DNA of 64,000 bases from an uncultured Eubacteriales bacterium (GTDB lineage Bacteria; Bacillota; Clostridia; Christensenellales; Borkfalkiaceae), in contig CAJLRM010000005.1 of NCBI GenBank assembly GCA_905209085.1, positions 1 through 64,000 of the forward strand, in the 5' to 3' direction. The notes under the pieces are model-generated. The model worked only from the letters and a program-made list of their open reading frames with translations, was not told where the DNA came from and did not search any database. Positions 17,539 to 25,155 of this stretch are shown here, piece after piece. Position numbers and translations under genes: made by a program. Positions within the stretch are counted from its first letter, which is position 1, and every line of letters begins with the position of its first letter.

Positions 17539-17877
17539 TCAACAGCCTAAAAACTCAATTCCTTTTAACAAAACGTCGTTCACCGAGTCGTTTGTAAGAC
17601 TGTAAAAGATGACTTTGCCCTGGCGGCAGCTTTTGACGATCCCCGCGCTCTTCAAAAAACGGAGCTGATGAGAAACGGTGGTTTGATTGATGTCGAGAAT
17701 CCTCGAAAGGTCGGTGACGCACAATTCGCTGATGGCGAGCGCGGACAGGATCCTCACCCTTGTGTAGTCGGCAAAGACTGAAAAAAAGCACACGACTCCT
17801 TCGAGAATGTCCCCTTGGGGGACGTAATCTTCGATGAGGCTTTGCGTGCGCTTATCGAGAAGCAGCATTTCGGACAT
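17539..17877 (-). CDS. ArsR/SmtB family transcriptional regulator
   Basis: 112-residue winged-helix repressor. The segment ELCVTDLSRIL followed by NQTTVSHQLRFL is the metal-sensing and recognition helix region of the family. Only one cysteine sits in the ELCV loop (the classic arsenic site has ELCVCDL), and two more are near the C-terminus (SCRQG and the terminal GC), so the inducer is uncertain. AGGAGG lies 8 nt before the ATG. A palindrome upstream (17908-17921) is a likely autoregulatory operator. It follows a methyltransferase and the copper ATPase on the same strand. Confidence 0.9.
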   Translation of the reverse strand: MSEMLLLDKRTQSLIEDYVPQGDILEGVVCFFSVFADYTRVRILSALAISELCVTDLSRILDINQTTVSHQLRFLKSAGIVKSCRQGKVIFYSLTNDSVNDVLLKGIEFLGC

Positions 17878-17907
17878 ATGTTTTTCCTCCTATATGTTTC
17901 GTCGGAA

Positions 17908-17921
17908 ATATGATAACATAT
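17908..17921. promoter_or_regulatory. Candidate ArsR-type operator
   Basis: ATATG-ATAA-CATAT, an AT-rich inverted repeat with 4-nt spacer about 30 nt upstream of the regulator gene, as expected for SmtB/ArsR autoregulation. Confidence 0.45.
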
Positions 17922-18000
17922 GCAGCCGTTTTCTGCCTGTCTGTTTTTGTCGCGGGGGAATTTATTTTGTCACAATTCTTTCCTTTTCCCCGCAAAAATA

Positions 18001-18714
18001 CTATTTTCGGGCGAGGATCAGAGTCGCTCCGTCGAGGCTATCCTTCGGGAGCACCTCCGAAAAGCCCGCTTTTTGCAATATTTCCGTTTCGTGTTCCAGC
18101 GTCAAAGGAATATCGAAATGAACGAAGCGTCCCTCGGGAATGGAAAAACGGGCTCTTTTTTCCCGCCATGCTTCCCGAAGCAGCGTTTCTTCCTCGTCGC
18201 AGCAGGCGATATAATCCCCTAAAAGAAAGACTCCGTTGTCTTTTAACGATTCCCGTATTTTCCGATACAAAACGAGTTTATCGCCAGGCAGAAAATGATG
18301 CAGGCTCTCGAACGAAATGACGGCGTCCCAATGACCTTTTTGCAGATCAAAACGAAAATAATCGGAACAAACGGTCTTTAAATTTTTATCCGGATGTTTT
18401 TGTGCCAGCTTATCCAGCATCTCGCAGCAGAGATCCACGCCCGTCACCTCTATTTCGGGAAAAAGAGAAAAGATTTCGTCCAATTCCAATCCGGTGCCGC
18501 AGCCGAGATCCAAAACCTTTTTCGAATTCTTCGGCAGTAGCTTTGCAAATCGGCGGTAGGCAGACGTCCATATAGACATATGCTCCTCATATATATCCAG
18601 CCGTGCGGAAAAAAAGGAGGACATTTCCTCTAAGCCGCTTTCCTTCGTTTCTAAGAGCCACTTTTTCAGCTCCCACATATATTTTTCTTTATCTTCCCTG
18701 ATAATAATATCCAA
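18001..18714 (-). CDS. Class I SAM-dependent methyltransferase
   Basis: About 237 residues. Motif I is VLDLGCGTGLELDE (about 60-73), an acidic post-I strand GVDLC, and motif IV-like FESLHHF. Small soluble enzyme with an unknown methyl acceptor. The start is uncertain: TTG at 18714 (AGGA 8 nt upstream) keeps the conserved DIIIREDKEKY leader, while the first ATG is at 18678. It lies between the copper ATPase and the ArsR-type regulator, but no arsenic methyltransferase cysteine set is visible, so a metal-resistance role is not supported. Confidence 0.82.
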   Translation of the reverse strand: MDIIIREDKEKYMWELKKWLLETKESGLEEMSSFFSARLDIYEEHMSIWTSAYRRFAKLLPKNSKKVLDLGCGTGLELDEIFSLFPEIEVTGVDLCCEMLDKLAQKHPDKNLKTVCSDYFRFDLQKGHWDAVISFESLHHFLPGDKLVLYRKIRESLKDNGVFLLGDYIACCDEEETLLREAWREKRARFSIPEGRFVHFDIPLTLEHETEILQKAGFSEVLPKDSLDGATLILARK

Positions 18715-18749
18715 AGCGCCTTTCCTTTTTTCTTTCCTATTCACAAAGG

Positions 18750-18774
18750 CGGACCGATAAATCTTATCGGTCCG
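18750..18774 (-). terminator. Hairpin after copA
   Basis: Eleven perfect base pairs (CGGACCGATAA with TTATCGGTCCG) and a 3-nt loop directly after the copA stop. The following minus-strand tract is only weakly T-rich, so termination may be partial. Confidence 0.55.
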
Positions 18775-18785
18775 CAATCGTATTT

Positions 18786-18995
18786 TTACTCGATCCCGAT
18801 CACTTCGTAGCCCGCTTCCTTGACGGCGCCGCTCAAAGCGGAATCCGCAACCTCCGCGGACAGAGTCACTTTCGCCGTCTTGCCCTTCAAATCCACTTCC
18901 GCTTTCTCGACGCCCATCACGCCTTCGAGAGCTTTGGTTACGTGCATTACGCAATGATTGCACATCATGCCTTCAATCTTCAACGTTTTTGTCAT
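18786..18995 (-). CDS. Possible internally initiated CopZ-like copper chaperone
   Basis: In-frame internal start within copA. ATG at 18995 is preceded by AAAGGAG about 9-10 nt upstream and opens a complete 69-residue HMA protein with GMMCNHC near its N-terminus. It would deliver Cu(I) to the transporter. The arrangement parallels E. coli copA, where a free CopZ-like domain is made from the same gene (there by frameshift). Separate production here is inference from the ribosome binding site. Confidence 0.45.
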   Translation of the reverse strand: MTKTLKIEGMMCNHCVMHVTKALEGVMGVEKAEVDLKGKTAKVTLSAEVADSALSGAVKEAGYEVIGIE

Positions 18996-21263
18996 TTTAT
19001 TTTTCTCCTTTCTTTCTTCTATTTCTTTGATTTCTTCCTTTACGCTCGCGCTCGCCTTCATTTTCGATTTTCCGAACCGGGTCAAACGCAATGCGTTGCA
19101 CACGACGAAAAGCGAGCTTAAACTCATGCACGCCGCGGCGATCATCGGATTGAGGGCAAAACCTTTGCCTACGTTTGCGAACACGCCCGCGGCGACGGGA
19201 ATCGCCACGCAGTTATAAAAGAACGCCCAAAACAGATTTTCTTTGATGTTCTTAACCGCGCGCTTACTCAAATCGATCATGGTGGAAACGGAGCGCAGAT
19301 CCCCGCTGACGAGCACGACGTCCGCGCTGTCGATGGCGATGTCCGTACCCGTCCCCATCGCTACGCCCACGTCCGCAGCCTTTAAAGCGGGACTGTCGTT
19401 GATGCCGTCGCCCACCATCGCCACAAAGCCGCCCACCGATTTCACGCGCTCTACCGCCTTGGTCTTATCCTCAGGCAAAGCCTCGGCAAAATATTCGTCG
19501 ATTCCCACTTTATCCGCGATCGCCTTGGCGACGTTTTCATTGTCGCCCGTGAGCATCGCCGTGTGGATCTTCCGTTCTTTCAACGACTTAACGGCTTCCG
19601 CGCTGGTGTCCTTTAACGTATCCGCGACCGCGAAAATGGCGAGAATGCGCTTCTCGTCCGCTAAAAATACCGCCGTCTTGCCTTCCGCGGAATACGCTTT
19701 TTCCCGCTCGTAAGCGTATTTTGAAACCGTATTGCCGAGAAGCTTGCGATTGCCCAGGCGATAGACGGTCCCTTCATGTTCCGCCGTGGCCCCCTTGCCC
19801 ATTTCGTACTGATAATGATTCGTTTCGACGTTCTGTTCGGGCGCGTTTTCTTCGGCATAGACGCGCACGCACTCCGCGATGGGATGCCCCGAATGCGCCT
19901 CGATGGATGCGGAAAGACCGAGGATAAAGTTTTTATCGCCCGCGATCAACTCAAAATCGGTCACCTTCGGAGCGCCGACCGTGAGCGTGGCCGTTTTATC
20001 GAGGAGCACGCAATTGACGTTTCTCGCCTTTTGCAGCGCCTCCGCGTCTTTATAGAGGATCCCGAGGGACATTCCCCGACCCGTCGCCGCCATGACCGCC
20101 ACGGGCGTCGCAAGCCCCAAAGCGCAGGGACAGGAAATCACGAGAACGCTGATGGCGTAATTTGCCGCCGTGCCGACCTCTTTCGTCGTCGCCAGCCAAA
20201 CGACGAACGTGACGAGGGCGATCAGCGTCACCACGGGAACGAAGATCCCCGCGATTTTATCCGCAATCTTTTGCAGGGGCGCCTTGCTTGCGCCCGCCTC
20301 TTTGACCATTCGGACGATTTGAGAAAGCGTGGTTTCCGCGCCGACCTTTTCCGCGAGAACTTTGACGAAGCCGCTCTTGACGATATCCGCGCCCGTCACC
20401 GCGTCCCCTTCCCCGACCTCGACGGGCATACTTTCGCCCGTAATCGCCGCGCGGTCGATAAAGGCATGGCCCTCCGCGATCTTCCCGTCTACGGGTATAT
20501 AATCCCCCTGTTTGACGACGAGCATATCGCCCGGAACGATCTCCGAAAAGGCGATGACCGACTGCGAACCGCCGCGCTCGACCGTGACTGTATCGGGCAT
20601 CAGCTTGATGAGTTTTTCCACTTCTTCGCCCGTCTTGCGGCGGGATTTTTCTTCCAGCCATTTGCCGAGCGTGACCAGCGTCAGAATCATAGCCGCCGAT
20701 TCGTAAAAGAGCATATCGTGGCCGTCGTGATGCGCCTTTCCCGCATAGAGAAGAACGGACTGCACGAGGCTGTACGCAAACGCCGCCACCGAGCCGAGCG
20801 TGACCAGCGTATCCATATTGGGGACGCGTTTGACGAGAGCTTTGGTGCCGCTGGTGAAGAAATGAAAATTGACGACGATGATCGCGAGCGTCAGAATCAG
20901 CTGCACCGTGTGATTGACGACGGCAGAGGGCTGGGGAAGCCCCACCATGCCGCCCATCGAAAAATAGAGCAGGGGCACAAGAAAGACGAGGGAAAGAAAG
21001 AAGCGCCTTTTGAGAGTATCCGTCTGCGGCTTTTTCTTTTTCCATGCCTCTTCGTCGAACGGCGCCGCTCCGTAGCCGAGTTCCCTGACGGCGGCGACGA
21101 GCTGTTCCCTGGAAACGGAGGATTCGTCATATTCCACGACCATCGATTCGCCCATCAACGAAACTTCCGCTTTTTCGACGCCCTGCATCTTGTTCAAGGT
21201 GCGCTCTATTCCCGCAGAACACGCGGAACACGTCATTCCCGTGACCGTAAATTTTTCTTTCAT
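18786..21263 (-). CDS. copA: Copper-translocating P-type ATPase with fused C-terminal CopZ-like domain
   Basis: 825 residues, longer than usual because of an extra HMA domain at the end. Order: N-terminal HMA (C12xxC15), eight membrane segments (first near 88-105), TGES (275-278), CPC (378-380) in the transport helix, phosphorylation motif at D422, HP motif near 460, GDGIND hinge, and a C-terminal HMA (CNHC, residues 757-825). The phosphorylation motif reads DKTAT instead of DKTGT. Exports Cu(I) at the cost of ATP. The last 69 codons have their own ATG and ribosome binding site. Likely controlled from the long upstream leader. Confidence 0.93.
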   Translation of the reverse strand: MKEKFTVTGMTCSACSAGIERTLNKMQGVEKAEVSLMGESMVVEYDESSVSREQLVAAVRELGYGAAPFDEEAWKKKKPQTDTLKRRFFLSLVFLVPLLYFSMGGMVGLPQPSAVVNHTVQLILTLAIIVVNFHFFTSGTKALVKRVPNMDTLVTLGSVAAFAYSLVQSVLLYAGKAHHDGHDMLFYESAAMILTLVTLGKWLEEKSRRKTGEEVEKLIKLMPDTVTVERGGSQSVIAFSEIVPGDMLVVKQGDYIPVDGKIAEGHAFIDRAAITGESMPVEVGEGDAVTGADIVKSGFVKVLAEKVGAETTLSQIVRMVKEAGASKAPLQKIADKIAGIFVPVVTLIALVTFVVWLATTKEVGTAANYAISVLVISCPCALGLATPVAVMAATGRGMSLGILYKDAEALQKARNVNCVLLDKTATLTVGAPKVTDFELIAGDKNFILGLSASIEAHSGHPIAECVRVYAEENAPEQNVETNHYQYEMGKGATAEHEGTVYRLGNRKLLGNTVSKYAYEREKAYSAEGKTAVFLADEKRILAIFAVADTLKDTSAEAVKSLKERKIHTAMLTGDNENVAKAIADKVGIDEYFAEALPEDKTKAVERVKSVGGFVAMVGDGINDSPALKAADVGVAMGTGTDIAIDSADVVLVSGDLRSVSTMIDLSKRAVKNIKENLFWAFFYNCVAIPVAAGVFANVGKGFALNPMIAAACMSLSSLFVVCNALRLTRFGKSKMKASASVKEEIKEIEERKEKNKMTKTLKIEGMMCNHCVMHVTKALEGVMGVEKAEVDLKGKTAKVTLSAEVADSALSGAVKEAGYEVIGIE

Positions 21264-21435
21264 AAAAACTCCTTATGGAAGCGCACCGAAAAAATGGTGC
21301 GAAGGCTTTTGAAGAGATCCTGCCCGCTGTGAAAAAACGGCAAAGTCCCCGCCCTCTCCCTTGTCCTTCGAAGGAATACAAGGAGCGGCTTTTCAAAAAA
21401 CCGTCGGTTTTTCCGATGCGCCCTATCGCTTACGC
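21264..21435 (-). other. Structured 5' leader of copA
   Basis: About 170 nt between the putative promoter and the copA ATG. It holds a hairpin at 21354-21384 (CTCC..TTGT..CCTTCGAAGG core) and a second one (GCGCACC with GGTGCG, 21276-21302) immediately before the TAAGGAG ribosome binding site. Confidence 0.4.
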
Positions 21436-21469
21436 TACTACGTAGTATGCACGTTTTTTTATTTTTCAA
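21436..21469 (-). promoter_or_regulatory. copA promoter with overlapping palindrome
   Basis: Minus strand: TTGAAA (21464-21469), 16 nt, TACTAC (21442-21447). The -10 lies inside the perfect 12-bp palindrome TACTACGTAGTA (21436-21447), a candidate repressor site. It is not the CopY box or a CsoR site. Confidence 0.5.
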
Positions 21470-22020
21470 AAGCAACTTTATCAGACGCGCCCGCGTCTTC
21501 TGAAAATAGAGCGCGATACTCCTTTTTAAATGTGAAGGATCGCGCTCCATATAACAGGAACGAACCTATACAGGAAAGAAACGAAAAAAGCAAGGAGATA
21601 TTTTACGCTTTCGCACGTCCGCGCTTATCATAACACACAACCACTATCTCCGAACAAGGCGCAAAACGGCAAAGGAATCGCTTTTCTTTCCGCAATTTTG
21701 CCTCTCTGCTTCTTTAAACGTCGGCATGATGATACAGGAGCGCGAAAATAGACATACAAAAATAGTTTCGTTTTCATTGTGATCGCCGACGCGATATTTC
21801 CATAGGATGTAAAAACGCGCATACCTAATCCGCGTTTTCGCATTTTCGTTTTCCTTTACAGTATGGCAGCTCCCTTGCATCGGGCGCGAAATACTTACGC
21901 AGGAACGTATTTTCGTTTTTATTATAGCACAACCGGGAGAATTTGTCAAATTTTTACATACTTAACCCAGGTTAATTTATAAAAATTATCAAATTTATCA
22001 ATTGAAAAAGCGTGTAACGG
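21470..22020. other. Intergenic region without a supported gene
   Basis: About 550 bp. Two GC-rich hairpins (21482-21502 and 21523-21551) are seen; a 101-codon minus ORF (21644-21949) lacks a ribosome binding site and family resemblance. I see nothing else. Confidence 0.35.
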
Positions 22021-22050
22021 AAAAAAGCGGGCGCCCGCAAGCAGCCCGCC
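22021..22050 (-). terminator. Terminator of yceD-rpmF
   Basis: GC-rich hairpin (GCGGGC with GCCCGC arms) followed on the minus strand by six T residues, right after the rpmF stop. Confidence 0.75.
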
Positions 22051-22070
22051 TAAAATTCCCGATTAGACGA

Positions 22071-22262
22071 TTAGTTTTTCTTTTCTTCTTTTTCGGTAAT
22101 TACTTCTTTCCCGTCGTAGAAGCCGCAATTTTTGCAAACTCTGTGCGCCTCGGTCAGCTCGTGACAATGAGGGCATTCCACCAGCGTGGGAGCGGTAGCT
22201 TTATAATTTGCGAATCTTTTATTTGTTCTGCTCTTGGACTGTTTACTCTTGGGTACTGCCAT
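22071..22262 (-). CDS. rpmF: 50S ribosomal protein L32
   Basis: 63 residues beginning MAVPKSKQSKSR, the standard bL32 start. It keeps the zinc-binding form with two CxxC pairs (CPHC and CKNC). It is downstream of yceD on the same strand, the classical yceD-rpmF order, with a terminator directly after it. Basic N-terminal tail binds 23S rRNA near the peptidyl transferase exit side. Confidence 0.97.
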   Translation of the reverse strand: MAVPKSKQSKSRTNKRFANYKATAPTLVECPHCHELTEAHRVCKNCGFYDGKEVITEKEEKKN

Positions 22263-22304
22263 ATTACACCTCTTGTTTAATATTCTTTAAATTTTTTCCG
22301 CCGT

Positions 22305-22709
22305 TCAATCCGTATACCGAATGCCGTGACAGTTTTCTCCGCAGGAGAGCACGCGGGGCATACTTGCCATTATCGCATCGTTTACGGCGTCCGTCAAATC
22401 GATGACGCCGTTTTTATAGGCGTAATCTTCGCCGCCTTCGAAAGGCTGAAAATACGCATCGATTTCCCCTTCCACTTTTTGCGAAGCGTCCTTTAAGCAA
22501 CGCGAGCACTGCCCTTCAATGCCGTAAGTAATTTTTCCCTTTAATTCCAGAGAATCGTCTTCGAGAAGACAATATTCCGCCTCCACTTTGACGGGAGCGG
22601 AAAATCGGACGAAGGGAATGTCTATGAGCGTTTCGGGCGCGGAATACTCGAATTCCAGCTTGCCCGAATATCGTTTCCCTGCATTGAGTTTTCTTACATC
22701 GATAATCAT
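22305..22709 (-). CDS. YceD/DUF177 family protein
   Basis: About 134 residues. Conserved CSRCL and a terminal CGENCHG cysteine cluster identify the DUF177/YceD family, which accompanies rpmF and has been linked to 23S rRNA accumulation in bacteria and plants. ATG codons at 22712 and 22709 are both possible; neither has a Shine-Dalgarno. The promoter at 22728-22756 puts the transcript start only about 9-12 nt before the ATG, so initiation must work on a very short leader. Confidence 0.9.
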   Translation of the reverse strand: MIIDVRKLNAGKRYSGKLEFEYSAPETLIDIPFVRFSAPVKVEAEYCLLEDDSLELKGKITYGIEGQCSRCLKDASQKVEGEIDAYFQPFEGGEDYAYKNGVIDLTDAVNDAIMASMPRVLSCGENCHGIRYTD

Positions 22710-22727
22710 CATTAAACCGACTTTAAA

Positions 22728-22756
22728 AGTATATTATATTTCTGCTTGTTTGTCAA
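22728..22756 (-). promoter_or_regulatory. Promoter of yceD-rpmF
   Basis: Minus strand: TTGACA (22751-22756), 17 nt, TATACT (22728-22733). Near-consensus. Confidence 0.8.
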
Positions 22757-22783
22757 CTTTTTTTCGAGGAATTTGCTGAAAAT

Positions 22784-23977
22784 TTACAACAATTCCATGG
22801 TTTCCCGCGCAATGACGAGTTCTTCGTTGGTAGGAATGATAAGAACCTTGACTTTTGAGTTCTTTCCCGTGATGTCGCGGATGGCGCCGTTGTTCTTTTC
22901 CTCGTTCTTCTTTTCGTCGATTTCCAGACCGAGATAGCTCATATTTTCGCAGATTCCCTTTCTGACGCCCGGCGTATTTTCGCCGACGCCCGCCGTGAAT
23001 ACGATGCAGTCTACTCCGTTCATCGCCGCGGCATACGCGCCCACATACTTCTTACAGGAATAATTGAACATATCCAGCGCGAGTCTTGCCCGCTGATTGC
23101 CTTCCTTGGAGGCGGACGTCAGATCTCTGAAATCGCTGGAAACGCCGGAAATGCCGAGCATTCCGCATTTTTTATTGAGATAGGCGAGCATTTCGGAAAC
23201 GTCCATGCCTTCCTTGCGGGCGATGTATTCCGCCGCCGCATAATCGATGTCACCGCTTCTCGTGCCCATGGGAACGCCGGCGAGAGGCGTGAAGCCCATC
23301 GAGGTGTCCACGCATTTACCGCCGTCCACCGCCGTGATGGAGGAGCCGTTGCCGAGATGGCAGGTGATGATCTTTAACTCCTCTATTTTTTTGCCGAGAT
23401 ATTTCGCGGCTTCCTGCGAAACGAATTTATGACTCGTGCCGTGCGCGCCGTAGCGTCTGATCTTATACTTCTCATAGTGTGCGTAATCGACCGCGTACAT
23501 ATACGCATAATCGGGCATCGTGAAATGAAAGCCCGTGTCGAACACGAGCACCATGGGCGTTTCGGGCATAGCCGCCCGGCACGCTTTTACCCCGACGATC
23601 GCCGCGGGATTATGCAGGGGCGCGAGATCCTTGATCTCCTCCATGAGCGCCATGGATTCCGCCGTGACGAGCGTGGGCTTTTTGAACGCCTCGCCCGAAG
23701 CGACGACCCGATGCCCCACTGCGTCGATCTCGTCCATGGACGAAATGACGCCGCACTTTTTGTCCGTCAGCTCCTTCAAAACGAGCTGTACGGCGACGTT
23801 ATGATCGGGCATGGACTGTTCGATGACCGTTTCCTCGCCCTTTGCCTTATGGGTAAGTTTGGAGCCGTCGATGCCGATTCGTTCGCAGTTTCCCTTGGCG
23901 ATGACGTTTTCCGTTTCCATGTCGATGAGCTGATATTTGAGGGAAGAGCTTCCCGAATTGATGACCAAAATTTTCAT
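22784..23977 (-). CDS. ackA: Acetate kinase
   Basis: 397 residues, usual length. Interconverts acetyl phosphate + ADP with acetate + ATP. N-terminal NSGSSSLKYQ phosphate loop, catalytic arginine/histidine region VGHRVV, VFDTGFHFTMP, and the GAHGTSH signature are all present. It follows pta by 26 nt in a pta-ackA operon, so the cell makes ATP by fermenting acetyl-CoA to acetate. Ribosome binding site AGGGAG lies upstream. Confidence 0.98.
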   Translation of the reverse strand: MKILVINSGSSSLKYQLIDMETENVIAKGNCERIGIDGSKLTHKAKGEETVIEQSMPDHNVAVQLVLKELTDKKCGVISSMDEIDAVGHRVVASGEAFKKPTLVTAESMALMEEIKDLAPLHNPAAIVGVKACRAAMPETPMVLVFDTGFHFTMPDYAYMYAVDYAHYEKYKIRRYGAHGTSHKFVSQEAAKYLGKKIEELKIITCHLGNGSSITAVDGGKCVDTSMGFTPLAGVPMGTRSGDIDYAAAEYIARKEGMDVSEMLAYLNKKCGMLGISGVSSDFRDLTSASKEGNQRARLALDMFNYSCKKYVGAYAAAMNGVDCIVFTAGVGENTPGVRKGICENMSYLGLEIDEKKNEEKNNGAIRDITGKNSKVKVLIIPTNEELVIARETMELL

Positions 23978-24003
23978 GACTGATTTCTTCTCCCTGACAA
24001 AAC

Positions 24004-25002
24004 TTAGAACTGCGTCTGCAACGCGGTGATGGCGACAGCCGCCACGATATCTTCCGATTTACAGCCCCTCGACAGGTCGTTGAGAGGTTTGGCAAACCCC
24101 TGGCAAATGGGACCGACCGCCATGAACCCGCCCAAACGTTCCGCGATCTTGTAGCCGATATTGCCCGCCTGCAAGTCGGGGAAAATAAACACGTTGGCGT
24201 GACCGGCGACCTCGGAGCCCGGAGCTTTGAATTCGCCCACGGAAGGAACGATTGCCGCGTCGAATTGCAGTTCTCCGTCGAGTTTCAATTCGGGCGCCTT
24301 GTCTTTGGCGATTTTCACCGCTTCCGCCACGAGGGATACGTTATCGTGCTTGGCGCTGCCCTTCGTGGAGAAGGAAAGCATTGCCACCTTCGGTTCGATC
24401 CCGGCGATTTCCTTGGCGGATTTTGCGGTGGCGATGGCGCAGTCGGCAAGCCCTTCGCTGGTATAGGTGGGATTGAGTCCGCAGTCGGCGAACACGACGA
24501 GTCCGTCGGGGCAGTATTGATTGCCCTGCGGAGGACAGATCATCAGATTGAAGCTTGATACGGAAGAAACGCCCTTTGCCGTCTTAATGATTTGAAGTCC
24601 GGGGCGAAGCGTGTTTGCCGTCGAATGGCAGGCGCCCGAAACCAGTCCGTCCACTTCGCCCATTTTCAGCATCATCGCACCGAAATAGGTGCCGTCCGTC
24701 AGGAGCTTTGCCGCTTGATCGGGCGTCATGCCCTTAGAGGCGCGCAGCTCGCAGAGCTTCGCGTTATATTCCGCAAGGCGGGGAGAGGTGAGCGGGTCCA
24801 CCACGGTGACACCCGTGAGATCCACGTCGGGATTGGCGGCTTTGATTTCCGCCTCGTTGCCCAAAAGGACGATCTCCGCGATTCCTTCTTTTGTCGCGTC
24901 CGCCGCAGCCTTCACTACGCGCTTGTCCTCTCCTTCGCAGAGGACGATTTTCTTGTGCAGGGCTTTCGCCTTGGTTTTGATTTCGTCAAGAATGTTCTTC
25001 AT
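24004..25002 (-). CDS. pta: Phosphate acetyltransferase
   Basis: 332 residues, the short catalytic-domain-only form. Transfers the acetyl group from CoA to phosphate. Signature segments include VSGACHSTANTLRP and the terminal PICQGFAKPLNDLSRGC region. AAGGAG lies 8 nt before the ATG. First gene of pta-ackA, expressed from a promoter at 25108-25136 and divergent from tmcAL. Confidence 0.98.
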   Translation of the reverse strand: MKNILDEIKTKAKALHKKIVLCEGEDKRVVKAAADATKEGIAEIVLLGNEAEIKAANPDVDLTGVTVVDPLTSPRLAEYNAKLCELRASKGMTPDQAAKLLTDGTYFGAMMLKMGEVDGLVSGACHSTANTLRPGLQIIKTAKGVSSVSSFNLMICPPQGNQYCPDGLVVFADCGLNPTYTSEGLADCAIATAKSAKEIAGIEPKVAMLSFSTKGSAKHDNVSLVAEAVKIAKDKAPELKLDGELQFDAAIVPSVGEFKAPGSEVAGHANVFIFPDLQAGNIGYKIAERLGGFMAVGPICQGFAKPLNDLSRGCKSEDIVAAVAITALQTQF

Positions 25003-25107
25003 AAAAATATCTCCTTGGAAACGCTTTATTTCTTTATGAGTTTCGTGTATAATAGGAATTGAAAGCAGGAGAACTCTTCCCCGCTCCGATTTTTTACGTA
25101 CATTTTA

Positions 25108-25136
25108 ATTATATCACACATTTCGCAGGTTGTAAA
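25108..25136 (-). promoter_or_regulatory. Promoter of pta-ackA
   Basis: Minus strand: TTTACA (25131-25136), 17 nt, TATAAT (25108-25113). Its -35 lies only 20 nt from the divergent tmcAL start. A possible plus-strand promoter for tmcAL is TATAAT at 25048-25053 with a weak TTTATT 17 nt upstream. Confidence 0.75.
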
Positions 25137-25155
25137 GGAAAAGGTTAGCGATAAA

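Noticed and set aside
19776..21332. 518-codon plus-strand ORF opposite copA
   Set aside because: Antisense shadow of a well-supported P-type ATPase; no ribosome binding site or recognisable domain.
21644..21949. 101-codon minus ORF before rpmF
   Set aside because: No ribosome binding site, biased composition and no family resemblance.
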